Assembly: GCA_033439765.1 (NCBI GenBank)
Contig: JAULSN010000007.1
Location: 3,038,001 to 3,102,000, forward strand
Source of the DNA: Lasiosphaeria ovina
Lineage: Eukaryota > Ascomycota > Sordariomycetes > Sordariales > Lasiosphaeriaceae
DNA: 64,000 nt
Reading direction: 5' to 3'
Shown here: positions 12,108 through 23,072 of the stretch, piece after piece
How positions within the stretch are numbered: the first letter of the stretch is position 1
Layout of the letters: every line of letters starts with the position of its first letter
Program-made: the position numbers and the translations under genes
Notes under the pieces: model-generated
Told to the model about the DNA's origin: nothing
Database searches by the model: none
The model's input: the letters and a program-made list of their open reading frames with translations, nothing else

Positions 12108-14313
12108 TCACCTCTCCGCCTCGAGCTGCCCCTCCTCCTCGTCACCCGTCCCGTCCCCATCGCTGTCCTCGTCGTTGCCCATCCAATCCGCACTCTCAAG
12201 TCCGCCGCCGCGTATCAGAAGGGTACCCATCCATCCTATGAGCGCAATACCAGCAAACGACCCCCATGCGAGGGCCTCTCCTTTAGGTTGGACGTGGATT
12301 GACAAAGTGAATAGGCCGCCAGATAGGAATGGGCCTATGCTGCGGCCAGCAGCAGAGAGAGACTGGGCGATGCCGTTCAGTGTTCCGAGTGTTTCGTGCG
12401 ACGGAGCAGAATTGGTGATCTAATGTTAAGATTAGTACATAAACTGGATGAAACGGCCTGGTGTGCGAAGGCCATGAATGTCCCAGGATGTAGTAATGAC
12501 AAAGATTAGTTCGGAGAGAAAGGGACGGCATAGAAATAGTCCAAGTATTACTCACCAACAACATCACGCTGCTCAGACCGCCGACAGCGCATATATTCTT
12601 GACCACCAAGACGAAGCCTAGCTCAGTGTAGAGCCATTCTTTGCCCGTTCCAAGACCCCACCACGTGTTTTTCTCTTCCAGGTAGCCAATCCACGGCATG
12701 AAGGCCATGCTAACTGCAATTCCCAGGAGAGAGTATCGGTACGCGCCCAAGTTCCCCATACGTGCCTTCAGAGGCTGAAATGCAAAGACCTGGAATAAAA
12801 CGGTTGCTAGCCCTGCTAGGGAAAGACTTAAGCCAATAGTGCGTGGCCCAAGGTCCCGCCCCGTGGGAGGTGGTGCGGACACAAATATGGGATAGAGAGA
12901 GTTGAAGGAGATGTTGGAAAGTTGGAATACAAGATATGTGACGAGCACTGTTAGGGTGGTACGGTTGGCGAGCTGGCGAAACGCCGATTTCTGTTCAGCC
13001 GTGAGGCTCTTGCTGTCGGCATCGTCGTCGTCGATCACGCTGACCGAGGCACTCGGTGTGAGCAAAGCTTGGCCCTCGTCGCTTCCATTTTCCTGGCTCG
13101 TATAGGAAATCTCTTCGTCACTTTCGCCATGCTCTCCAGCGGCGCTATCAACACCCCTCTGGAAGTGCGTCCTCCAAGGTGACTTCCAACCGCCCACCCT
13201 GTTACTGTTCCTTCTGCTGCTAAAACAGCTGCTACACGGCCGGCACATCTTCTCTACCCACCCTAGACCAGCCCCAGCCGCCTTTTGGTCCGCTTGGTCG
13301 AGCGTCTCCTCAAACCAGACGCCGAGAACGGCAACGCTGACAAACAAAAGCGCCGCGGCCAAAAGATTTGGGGGCAGAAAGGGATATTCCGAGCCCTTTA
13401 CGATGCCGACCAATAGGCCACCCAGGGCTGGCCCTGTTATGCTTCCGAGGCTGTACATGACAGGGAGCCACGTAAAGGCACTGCTCTGGTTGGTGCGGTC
13501 CGTGACTTCGCCGAGGCATGTCGGCACCACGGCGGCGTTGCCGTTGAGTAAACCCATGGCGATGTGCACTAGGAGTAACTGCTTGTAGTTGGAGCAGAAG
13601 CCAAAGAAGGCAAAGCACACCATCAGCAATGCCGTGCCCAGCAGCATGACTGGCTTGCGCCCTACCCGGTCGGACGTGTAGCCCCATAGCAGGTTGGTCG
13701 TCAGCTGCGCCAGGGCAAAGGCTGATGCCAGCATGCCCACGTAGAGACCTTCTTCGCCGTGGGGGATCTCGTCAAACGAGGCCACCATAGTGGGAAGGTA
13801 CGGGCCAATCGAATTAAGTGCTGTCTGCTCGGCGAGCGAGAGCAGAGCGAGCAGGCCCAGTTGTTTCCAAGGCAGAGGCGTCGACATCGTGTCGCTGCCG
13901 CCGCCCGTCTGCCGCCTCGTCACGTCTGGGGCAGTAAGCGACCATGTATCCGACCCACTCCCGTCGTCGTCCCCATCATCGCGATCGCCGCCGCCGCTCG
14001 AGCTGGGCACTGGCCTGAAGAAGAAGGCGTCAGCCCGCTGCGGTGGGCGCTGCTCGCTGGGCGTCTTGGGAGGCGGGGTCGGAAAGGTGTGGTATTTGTG
14101 CGTTGCCTGCCGCCCGTGGGGCCGAGAGCCGGCAGCCGAGCTCCTCCTGCGCGCCCTGCTATTTGGGTGCGCCTCGTCGTATGGCGACAGCTGGGGAAAG
14201 GGTTCGCCGGCATGGAAGGAGCCGGACGAGGGAAATCGGAGCGGGCGTGCCGGTGCGGCGGACGTGGTCGCTAAGGCGCTGGCGGCCGCCGCCACGTTGG
14301 TGGTGTGCACCAT
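12108..14313 (-). CDS. MFS transporter (DHA1-like) with long disordered N-terminus
   Basis: Two exons, 12556-14313 and 12108-12419, join in phase (GTGAGT donor, TTAG acceptor) to give 689 residues. Residues 1 to about 145 are disordered, rich in Ser, Pro, Gly and Asp. The transporter core follows: WKQLGLLALLSLAEQTALNS (helix 1), the loop 2-3 signature GYTSDRVGRKPVMLLG, and GPALGGLLVG in helix 5, which resembles motif C of drug:proton antiporters. An acidic central loop separates the two six-helix halves. The C-terminus is cytosolic and very acidic (NDEDSDGDGTGDEEEGQLEAER). The family is the multidrug/ZIF-like MFS branch with unknown substrates. Without splicing the ORF would end in a non-homologous tail, so the intron is needed to complete the last helices. 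An internal start at the Met before STPLPWKQ is possible. Confidence 0.85.
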
Positions 14314-15473
14314 GGATGGCGAGTCTTGTCGAAGCGAAGGCCTGGGAATCCTGTCGAGGCATGCAGCGACGATCTAAATGTCCCGTCGGTGGTTTTGTTT
14401 CACCGCATGTGGGATTGCCTACTTGGGTTATGACGGGGGATTCCAAGTTGTCCGGATCTCAAGAACCTAGAGAAAGATGAGGTGGAAGGTGACGCAGTTG
14501 GAGAGGTCCCGCGCTAGGGAACCTGGGAAGCTGTGCCGGGCAGCCCCACCAACTCGTGTCGGGGTTCGGCACCCAGAGTTCAGTCCACCTCACCTGGGCA
14601 CCAGCCAAACCCGAGGAGGAAAAACACCCCTACTAGCCTACTGCGACCTGGTATGTACGTGTACTGTACAATGGATACGTAATCCGCGTGGCACCTTATT
14701 TCGTGGCCCATAACGGCGGGTCAGTGCTCAGACCTCAGACGTCGCAACAAAATGCACGATCATGGAACATAGGAATGGATACCTAGGGTACTACGGATAG
14801 TTGGGGGAAAATTGTCCTTGGATGGGATGGCCCGAATTGTCAAATGAATCGGCCAGGGCCACCACCCCTGCAGGTGATGCCAACAAAACCCCGTTCCAGT
14901 TGGTTCCTGCCCGTCGGCTCCCGCTAAGGTGTTCGGTAGGCAAGCCTATTGGCTTCCGGGTTGTCACCACGTTCTGAACTCGTTCGGTGGAATCCCAGCT
15001 CTTGGGCCGTTCTTATTCGTGCTGCGCATTACGGATAAACATTGCCAGAACTCCATTGTCGCATAGGTCATGCAATCACAGTGAGAGTTAATGTGTGATG
15101 TGCGGTGGGATGTAAGATGTTCTACCAAAGTTAAAAAGTATTGTGGGAGTTTATGTGTGGTGTGCAATGTAAATGGAAACTGTGGGGGCGCACGTGGTTA
15201 GAGATTCGATAAAAAATGGGGTAAGGTTTCTAAAATACACGGCTGCGATTGGTAGATTGGAGAATTGTGGAGAGCTTGTGGGGCGCCATTCCCTCCGTGG
15301 GAATATTGAAAAATGCCCGACATTCCAAAGAAGAAAAACTATTAGCGAAGGGCAGCATCCCTAATACGGGCCCCCCGACCCCGTATAAAACGCGTTCGGT
15401 CCGACCTAGGCGTAATACGAGAGGGATCTCTACTCTTTTTTTAGTAGGTAGCTATTAAGCGCTTGACCATATT
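14314..15473. other. Intergenic region
   Basis: No convincing gene between the start of the MFS transporter and the minisatellite. The part near 14314 is probably its promoter. Confidence 0.5.
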
Positions 15474-15866
15474 AGCATCTCTTGAAGCCGAGATCGTGGT
15501 GGCGCGAGCGCTATAGCATCTCAGCATCTCTTGAAGCCGAGATCGTGGTGGCGTGAGCGCTATAGCATCTCAGCATCTCTTGAAGCCGAGATTTTGGTAT
15601 TGCGAGTGCTGTAGCATCTTAGCATCTCTTGAAGCCGAGATTATAGTGGGGCGAGCGCTGCAGCATTTCAGCATCTTATGAAGCCGAGATTGTGGTGGGG
15701 CGAGCGCTACAGCATCTCAGCATCTTGTGAAGCCGAGATCGTGGTGGCGCGAGCGCTGCAGTATCTCAGCATTCTTGAAGCCGAGATTTTGGTATTGCGA
15801 GCGCTGCAGTATCTTAGTATCTCTTGAAGCCGAGATCGTGGTGGCGCAAGCGCTGCAGCATTTCAG
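15474..15866 (+). repeat. Minisatellite, eight copies of a 49-bp unit
   Basis: Units start at 15474, 15523, 15572, 15621, 15670, 15719, 15768 and 15816. The spacing is exactly 49 except for the last step (48, one base lost). Each unit reads roughly AGCATCTCTTGAAGCCGAGA then a TGGTGG/GGTATTG variable centre and GCGAGCGCTGCAGTATCTC. Copies differ mainly by C/T and G/A changes. The period is not a multiple of three, so it is not a coding repeat. Inside each unit ATCTC and GAGAT are complementary. Confidence 0.95.
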
Positions 15867-16418
15867 CAGCATCAAATCAATGGAGAGGTTCAATCACCAA
15901 GGGTTTCTCTCAATTCGTCCATCTTTGGCAGACACCTTCCTCCCCCCCTCATAACGACTCGCAACACGGAGTACCTGCCCGGTGAAGTGCCCACATTCCT
16001 CACATCGAGTTGCTGGCGGATTCTGCGTTTCCATGGCGTATACGGATATCAGGGTGACTACTCCGTAGTCTGCCAATTTGTTTATTTCCAGGTTGTCACC
16101 AAAGCGTCTCTTCCAAATGGGAAGCTATATTCTCTATTATCCTACTTGGTGGCGGCGGTAGTACATCCTCCCATCGTTGCTTCTCCTTTGAGCGAAGACA
16201 TGTGACTCTTGCAAGGCATTGTCCTCTCACATTACCTACCTAGGTGGGCATGGATTACCTTACCTTCCATTAGTAGGTACTTGGGATCTTGCGTCCTCCA
16301 GCACGGTGACAGATAAGGTAGGTTGCTTTCAGTGTCGTCGCGGCCAGAGGTCTCCTGTTCCGCTTCGCACAGCTCGGCGAAACTTTGCCCAGCCTTGACC
16401 AGCGCTGCATCTTCGACC

Positions 16419-17363
16419 ATGACGTCTATCTGCGATCCTGGGTTCAGCCTCGTTTCCCAGGGCAGCTGGTCCGGCTTTGAGCCCCGTCAGATGCTACCAC
16501 CTGAACCGTATTCTTTCTATGCGCCCTATGACGACCCGCATCACCAAGATTATTTCAGCAGCACCCGCTCAATTTTCGACCCTTCTGACGACAGCGACGG
16601 GGACGTGAGCAATGATGCACCATTATTCCAGCCCATTCGCTCAGCCATTTCAGAAACAGAGGGCAGCGATTACAGTTACATTTTCGTGCGCTCCTTAGGT
16701 CCAGAAGACAGCTCCGACGACGATTACAGCATCCTCTCCAATAACGAAACGGACGATGGCATAAGCCAGCTCTCGGGCTCTAGCTGCAATGGAAGGTGCA
16801 CGTTTAAGCATCATACTGAGCTCTCCAAGCCCGAGACCTCGACAGGCCCTTCCCGCAATGCCGGTTGGGAATCGTTGCATGGCGGCGAGAATGGAATTGA
16901 ATCGAGTGATGGCGGCCCCGAAATAGCTGGCAGCGGCTCCGACAGACAAATCCCCTCTAGACGCTCGGATGACAACATCCTCACTCGGAACCCGGCCCCG
17001 ACAGAGAATACACAAGGCCACTACAGTCACAGGAATCACAGCAATGTCAATAACGGGGATGACAATAAGGATAATGTCATCAAGGACAATGACAACAACG
17101 TCAGTTCGGAAATCAGCAACGACAAACGCGGCAACGACAAGAAGGGCAGAGGGAAGGTCGATGCACCCACATTAGCATACCACTCCCAGACCGTGTTCAG
17201 AATTCCGCACGCCGTCCCTGCCCTGGTGCACCAAACCTTGGGAGGAAAGGGATCCGTCTTACTTAACAGCTGCCATGGCACTAGCACAAGTCCGGTCGAC
17301 GCATTTGAACGGTGGGCGTTCGGGTACACGGGTCGCTCTGAAGATGAAGACCCTGCGACCTAG
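16419..17363 (+). CDS. Hypothetical acidic, disordered protein (followed in frame by an open stretch after TAG)
   Basis: The best start is the ATG at 16419 (context ACC ATG A); the frame is open further upstream without ATG. The product is 314 residues, mostly disordered, with many Asp, Ser and Asn (for example FDPSDDSDGDVSNDAP and a DNKDN-rich stretch at about 17058-17100). The last 50 residues are more ordered (HSQTVFRIPHAVPALVHQTL; DAFERWAFGYTG). I do not recognise a family. The TAG at 17361-17363 is followed in the same frame by 123 open codons, so this may be the front part of a longer gene with a nonsense change. No introns are needed within the stated range. Confidence 0.5.
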   Translation: MTSICDPGFSLVSQGSWSGFEPRQMLPPEPYSFYAPYDDPHHQDYFSSTRSIFDPSDDSDGDVSNDAPLFQPIRSAISETEGSDYSYIFVRSLGPEDSSDDDYSILSNNETDDGISQLSGSSCNGRCTFKHHTELSKPETSTGPSRNAGWESLHGGENGIESSDGGPEIAGSGSDRQIPSRRSDDNILTRNPAPTENTQGHYSHRNHSNVNNGDDNKDNVIKDNDNNVSSEISNDKRGNDKKGRGKVDAPTLAYHSQTVFRIPHAVPALVHQTLGGKGSVLLNSCHGTSTSPVDAFERWAFGYTGRSEDEDPAT

Positions 17364-17735
17364 AGTGTCGGAGACTGGCCTGACGAGTGGCAGGGCGGGC
17401 AGCCGCCAACCACCTCGATGAACCCATTCAATCCCATTTGGAACTTCAGCATTTGGAAGTCGATCCAGGCCCGGCCACCACAGCCTGTCCATACTCTGCC
17501 GCCGCCCAACCAAAGTCGGGAATTAAGGGGCAACGCTCCAGAATTCCATCCTCCAAGCCAAAGCCAACAATCGGGGGGCAATCTTTTAGCGCGTCATACT
17601 CCGAAAAATAAACCTCCACCGCCCTATTTTTCGGTGCCCGGCCCAAGTCTGCCATTGCCGGCGTGGATCAACAGGCCGAGGTGGCGTGCTCCGGGACCTA
17701 ATCCGGAGCAGCTATGGGCCCAAGCTCAGATCTAG
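17364..17735 (+). pseudogene. Same-frame proline-rich continuation after the amber codon
   Basis: Directly after the TAG the frame stays open for 123 codons, starting SVGDWPDEWQGGQPP and continuing through NPFNPIWNFSIWKS and proline-rich segments to a stop at 17733-17735. Either this is the lost C-terminus of the preceding gene, or a separate exon with a splice pattern I could not resolve; the splice pairs I tried around the TAG did not keep the frame. Confidence 0.35.
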
Positions 17736-18480
17736 AAGGTTGGGGCCAACCCTCTGGCGCAACATATTTGACAATTGCCGACAGACCAGGACCTGACGAT
17801 ACAGGGCCTAAAGAAGTGCCCCTTTAAGACCCAAGTTCAAAATGTGAAGGTCGGCTTCTAAACCAGCGGATATCGGCAATCGGGGTAACCTCGTCGCAGA
17901 ATAAATACCCAATAATGATCAGATTGTTGGCAAGGTAGCTGGGAACAGTAGCTGGGTTGAACCGGGCTTGGCTTCAGGAGCGTTTATTGCCTCCAGGCTT
18001 CTCTGGATATCGTGAGGGAACGAGATCAGCAGGAAAAGCACCCTAGCACCGCCTAACCACGCCGGCGGAGGACCTCGACGGTTGCTACTGGTCCTCTGGC
18101 TCAAGTCTCTCACGGCTTAGGCCCCTTTTAGCGCAATATGTCTCAGCGTAGCTTTCATGTTTTGTAGTGGCGGCCTGCGATTTGTGGGGGTTAGCGACCC
18201 CGACGATGGTAAGTCGCGGATCTAGACGGTGTGTCTCAACTACAGCGTCTATATTGCCTATGAAGTAGGATACGAGTATTCTATAAAGCGAATAAACACT
18301 TTTACTGAAGTTCAAACCGCACGCTCGCATGCTACGTATATCTAGTTGTCACCAATCCAGTGCCGTTCGTCTATATTTCTTCCGTTTGGAAACTTTGGCC
18401 TGGAACAAAAATCCATGTCATCATACGCCAAAGCAGCTCTGGCCCAATGTAGCGCCATTACAGTTCATGCCGCCGTCCAG
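17736..18480. other. Intergenic region
   Basis: 3' side of the minus-strand DUF1275 gene. I see no gene or repeat. Confidence 0.5.
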
Positions 18481-19597
18481 TCATACCCGGCCGTCCACAA
18501 TCTGTTTTTCCTTCTCTTGGGAAACAGAGGCCGGAACAGCCTTGCTCCTCCAACCTATCCACGCGATGGCGATGACGAACTTTATGGAGCCAGCGAGCCA
18601 CAGGGCGGAGCTCATGCCGGCGCGGCTGCGCTGAAGCCAGCCCCCAATGACACCGCCAGCAACTAGCAGCACGATGGCGGCGAGACGGCGGTTGCGCTTC
18701 GGGTTCTTGTCGAGACGGGCGAGGAGCAGAGGGTCGCTCAGCAGGTCGCAGTAGAGGCTGGTAAGCACATTAGTGGGCACCTCGTTGAAGCCGAGCAGGC
18801 GGGACACGACGATCTGGCCGCCGAACTGGAAGGCCAAGAGGGCGAGCGGCAGAAGGGCGAGGGGATTGTCTTCGTCAATGTTTCGCGCGGCCTCTTGTAC
18901 GTCGTCGAGCGTCGTCTCGAGCAGGGCGCGGCCAAAAGCAGGTACAGCGCGAGTTTGCGACAGTGCGGCGGCGGCAAACACGAAGGCGGCCTGGACGAGG
19001 AACGACATGGACAGCGTTGCCTTGCGTTGCGGGTGTAGATGGCGGCTTTTGGAGAAGATGAGGCAGCCGGCCCAGAAGGCCACGATGGAAACGAGGGCTC
19101 GGAGCCACAGAAGGGGCGCGTTCGCGGGGAGGCCGGATGCGCCGAGCGCCAGGAAGATGGTGTTTCCTAAGGTGGTTGTCACGATTGTGTCAGTTCGAAC
19201 CACGAGACAGAACTGGACGCGACGGGACGGAATGGATTGGAATGGATTGGAATGAAGTGGAATGAGAATAGGTAGGATCAAAGCGGTCGATGAGGGAGAC
19301 GGTACCGGTTTGCATCGACGCGAAGGTGCCCGTCGCGTTGAATGCGACACTGTCGCAAAGCCCAGAGACCATGCAGCAGGCCAGCACCGGCAGGTCAGCG
19401 TAGCTCAAGGAGATGTCGTCGCGCAACCGCGCCAGCGACAGCCAGTGCCTCGCATCACTAGCATCATGGCCAGCGACGGCGGCGGCGTCTCGGTGCGCCG
19501 CTGTGTGGTGCTGTGAGTTTGGCGTGGCGATGTCCCTGTTGGACGAGCTCGACGTTGAGTCCAAAGCCAAAGCTACAACAGCCGGCTGGGTTGCCAT
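18481..19597 (-). CDS. DUF1275 (YoaK-type) integral membrane protein
   Basis: Two exons, 19306-19597 and 18481-19166, join in phase 1 within FASMQTG|NTIFLALG and give 325 residues. The family has six to seven predicted helices. Here I see the conserved start of the domain (ADLPVLACCMVSGLCDSVAF, then NATGTFASMQTGNTIFLALG), then LPLALLAFQFGGQIVVSRLL and the VPTNVLTSLYCDLLSDP motif typical of DUF1275, ending in two more helices. The N-terminal 55 residues are hydrophilic. The function of the family is unknown; bacterial and fungal members are treated as membrane proteins of unknown role. The donor is GTACCG, and a CTGAC branch site lies before the acceptor. It shares strand with the deformylase gene upstream but is separated by 700 bases. 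Confidence 0.85.
19229..19268 (+). repeat. Decameric tandem repeat in the DUF1275 intron
   Basis: Four GGAATGGATT-like units in a row, inside the 139-base intron, making it longer than the other introns here. Confidence 0.8.
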
Positions 19598-20328
19598 TGG
19601 TGCAGCGGGGTCAATGGAAGGTTCCTTGTTGGCTCAGCTGCGGGGGGTCCACAGACGCTGTGCGACGCTGTTGTGCTGCTTGCTTCCACGTGGGCTCGGG
19701 CAGGGAGCAGGAGGCAGGCAGGCGACGGAAATCGAATTGGGAAGTTTCAGCAGAGGACTGAAAGGGATTTTTGAGGCGACCAATTTCATCCGTTTGCTTT
19801 TATTTCACAAAACAATCCTAGGGGCAAGATCGGAGCTGCCGTGCTTACTTATCTTCTCGGTTGTCACTCCTATCGTCATTCCTTCTTCTCTCGCGGGAAA
19901 AAAAAAGAATTTCCCAGGTGGTCATTTGGTCTCGGCGGTTTCGCCATCCCTACCTTCACCTAACCTCGCCTGGAAATGTGCCAATTGCGTCATCGGCGTT
20001 TCCTACCGTTCATTGGCTGTCGCTTGAGTACTGGTAGGTATCCGTGCCCCTGTTCGGAGTTGGACTGATGTTTTCAACGCCGATATATCGCTATATCGGA
20101 TTTTGGAAATTGCCCCCTACGAGAACCTCTGTTCAAGGTGTTGAAACGATATATAATGATATCTTATCTAATTGTTTTACTTTTAATTCTACCTCGCCAA
20201 TGGCCAGTTTAAGAACCTGCTGGGGACCTACCTTGCTTCCATGACATGAATGCCTTTTAGACTTGGCTCGATTCGGGCTGTCTTCGCAGAGTAGGCACCC
20301 TTGGCATTACCATGGACAGACATTGGGT
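19598..20328. other. Intergenic region
   Basis: Promoter side of the DUF1275 gene and 3' side of the deformylase gene. No gene is seen. Confidence 0.5.
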
Positions 20329-21177
20329 CTAGAAGATGACAGTCCGAGTGCCATTGAGAAAGACGCGACGCTCGGCATACCACTTGACGGCGGCGGCGAG
20401 GACCTGGCTCTCGACATTGGACCCCTCGTCGACAAGGGCCTTAGCGCTCATGCTATGGTCGACACGGGCGACGCGCTGCTCGATGATGGGACCCTCGTCG
20501 AGGTCGGCCGTGACGAAGTGGGCAGAGGCGCCAATGATCTTGACGCCGCGGTCGTAGGCTTGGTGGTAGGGCTTGGCACCCTTGAACGAAGGCAGGAAGC
20601 TGTGGTGGATGTTGATGATGCGACCCGACATGGCGGAGCACAGGGTGGGGCTCAGGACCTGCATATAGCGGGCCAGGACGACGAGCTCGACGTCGTGCTG
20701 GCGGACCAGCTCGAGCACCTGGGCCTCCTGGGCGGCCTTGGTGTCGCGGGTGACGGGCAGGTGGTGGAACTCGATGCCGTAGCTGGCAGCGAGCGGGGCA
20801 AAGTCGTTGTGGTTGGAGACGATGACGGGGATGTCGACGGGCAGCTGGCCCGTCTTTGCGCGGAACAGCAGATCGTTGAGGCAGTGCCCGATCTTGGACA
20901 CCATGATGAGCACGCGCGCCTTCTGCGCGACGGGCCGGATGTCGTAGGCCATGGCATACGTCGCCGCCAGCGCGTCAAAGGGCCCGCGGAGGTGCTCCGT
21001 CGACGGCGTCGACGTGGGGCCGAAGTGCACGCGCATAAAGAATTTTTCCGTCGTCGGATCGGAAAACTGCTGCAGATCGAGGATGTTGAGTCCCTGGTCT
21101 GCGAAGACCCCCGTGACGGCGTGCACGATGCCCGGCTTGTCCGGGCACGACAGCGTGAGAATGTGTTCGTCGGCCAT
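20329..21177 (-). CDS. Formyltetrahydrofolate deformylase (PurU-like)
   Basis: Single-exon gene of 282 residues. It hydrolyses 10-formyltetrahydrofolate to formate and tetrahydrofolate in one-carbon metabolism. Residues 1 to about 80 form an ACT-type regulatory domain (LTLSCPDKPGIVHAVTGVFA). Residues about 86-280 are a formyl transferase fold like PurN. The catalytic triad of that fold is present: Asn189 and His191 in RIINIHHSFLPSFKGAKPYH, and Asp227 in VTADLDEGPIIEQ. Length equals bacterial PurU. No targeting extension is obvious, so cytosolic action is likely. Bacterial enzymes use the ACT domain to sense methionine and glycine; whether this one does is unknown. A long ORF on the opposite strand is a shadow of this GC-rich gene. 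Confidence 0.93.
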   Translation of the reverse strand: MADEHILTLSCPDKPGIVHAVTGVFADQGLNILDLQQFSDPTTEKFFMRVHFGPTSTPSTEHLRGPFDALAATYAMAYDIRPVAQKARVLIMVSKIGHCLNDLLFRAKTGQLPVDIPVIVSNHNDFAPLAASYGIEFHHLPVTRDTKAAQEAQVLELVRQHDVELVVLARYMQVLSPTLCSAMSGRIINIHHSFLPSFKGAKPYHQAYDRGVKIIGASAHFVTADLDEGPIIEQRVARVDHSMSAKALVDEGSNVESQVLAAAVKWYAERRVFLNGTRTVIF

Positions 21178-23072
21178 TTTCGTAACTGCAGTATCGCCCA
21201 GGAAGTTGTTTCCCGTTTCCGACTGTGGCCAGCCTGTTCTTCTCGCACGAAACTCTTTCTCGGAAATGTCTAACTTTTTTTCGCCGGTGTATGTAGAGCA
21301 TCGCCAGGGGCCGGGTTAGGGTTGGCAACGTCGCGTCCCGTCCCCTGACAAGCAGCGGAAGCAGCAAGACCGAGTCGAATTCGTGCCTCCGAGTTTGGCC
21401 CGAGAAAGGCGGGGCGCCATGATGCCCGTGCAGACAAGACAGTGCATCTACCACGAGCGCTCGACAAGATGGTTGGCATCAAGTTTTTTCAGCTCTCCCG
21501 CCTTCCAGTGACTCCCCCCCCTGCAGAGTCTCAGCCTGGGAGCCAATGAGACAGCCCCGGAATACGACCGATCGCCAAACCGACAAACAACACCCCTTTC
21601 TTTCATGTCCTGCAAGAAACCAATCGATGGTGTGAAGGCTTATTAATTTCATTTGTCAGTAGAATGCTCTTACACCACCAATCTTCAGACATCTAATCAA
21701 TTGCTTAAGGAATTACTGTCGGCCCTTTGGTTGCTTGTCTTACCACCCTCCCCTTTCCCAGAACGCAGATGACAACCAGCTCGTTCCTTTGCATGCATCT
21801 CACCTCGAGCCGTGTGGCTTGGCAACCCAGAGAAAATGCGGCCGCCCCCCCCGCCCACTGCCGCTCACGGCTTCGGAATATACGCACGGCGGAGGCCACG
21901 ACAAGATGTGCCGGTGCCGACTCTGGAATAGTTTCGAGTGGGCGTGCGGCACATGGCAATGGTGCACTTCCCGTCAGCTTACAGCGCGCCGTGAACTCAA
22001 ACCTTGATGGCTGCTACAGCTTTGCCGAGAAGCGGGAGGCCAACTACCTTACTTGGGCGGCCAAACTTGTCGTAATTTCCACCAACTACCATCATAATGC
22101 AGCGAGGCCTTACTTCTGTGGTCCCCGGACAAGGAGTCCAACGCTTGGGGGCGGATTGGCTACATTCTTACCTTTGTACACGAGCGGCTCGGGGAGCCCA
22201 CTGATAAAACCACCTCGGTATCAGTAATCGGGAAAACACGAACAAACTCATCAAATCAATGTGCTGCTTCAAAAAGAAGAAAAGAAAGGGTGTCTCAATA
22301 GAGTCTAAACTCTTCAACTTACTCTCACACGGGTAACCTGCCTGCTGCTAGAATAACGATACTTGACTATATCTTGCATTTCTTTACCGTAGGTAGGTAG
22401 ATGGAAAACGACGTTACTATCTGAGGCAGAGCATTACGAAACTGGCTCTTGAATAGATTTTGCCCTTGATAACTCAAATCACAACCAGCCGAGTTCTAAA
22501 GCTTTCATAGGTTACTCAAGCTGGAGGAATGTTAGACGCTGAGCTTCTGAGGTAGAAATAGCGAGCATTTGTAACAAACCTATTGCTGCTCGCCACTCTA
22601 GAGCCCACATATTTCAACACTATCCATACATAACTACCAAGTGAACTTGAGAATATAATGGCTCCCTTGTTTTCAATGAGTGGGCCCTAGCAGGCGTTGA
22701 AGTAGGTTAATTACAGGGACAGAGGGTTAAGGTACAGACTTCATTAAACACTTCACTGGTAGTAGCATGGCCGATAGTATAGCAAATCGCAGCTCTAGGG
22801 ATTTCGTGGTGGTGTCTTTCAATGAGGTATTGAGGGTTAGTTGGGTAGGGGATCACTCGTCAGGTAGGTAAGAATAAATAAGGTACGAAGGTGAATAGAA
22901 CTACGTTAAATATCCGTAACCCGGCAATTGTTCAGTCACCAAAACAAAAAATAGAAAACTTGGTGGCAACTCCTTGCCTGCATGCTAATGCCTGACCAAA
23001 ACAGCCTGTATCCAAACTCAAATAACCTTGAACCCCCAAGAACTTGAAATAATTAGATTCTATCATGATTGT
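21178..23072. other. Intergenic region, AT-rich in its right half
   Basis: Contains the deformylase promoter on the left. From about 22250 to 23030 it is AT-rich, with no ORF that looks like a protein. No repeat family is recognised. Confidence 0.5.

Noticed and set aside
15474..15866. CRISPR-like regular array
   Set aside because: The units are contiguous 49-base tandem copies with no unique spacers, in a eukaryotic genome without cas genes.
16323..16418. Upstream extension of the disordered-protein ORF
   Set aside because: The frame is open but begins with TTG; the first ATG with a good context is at 16419.
20263..21273. 336-codon plus-strand ORF over the deformylase gene
   Set aside because: It is the antisense shadow of a GC-rich gene with clear PurU motifs; its own product is a repetitive Gly/Asp/Val sequence without family features.
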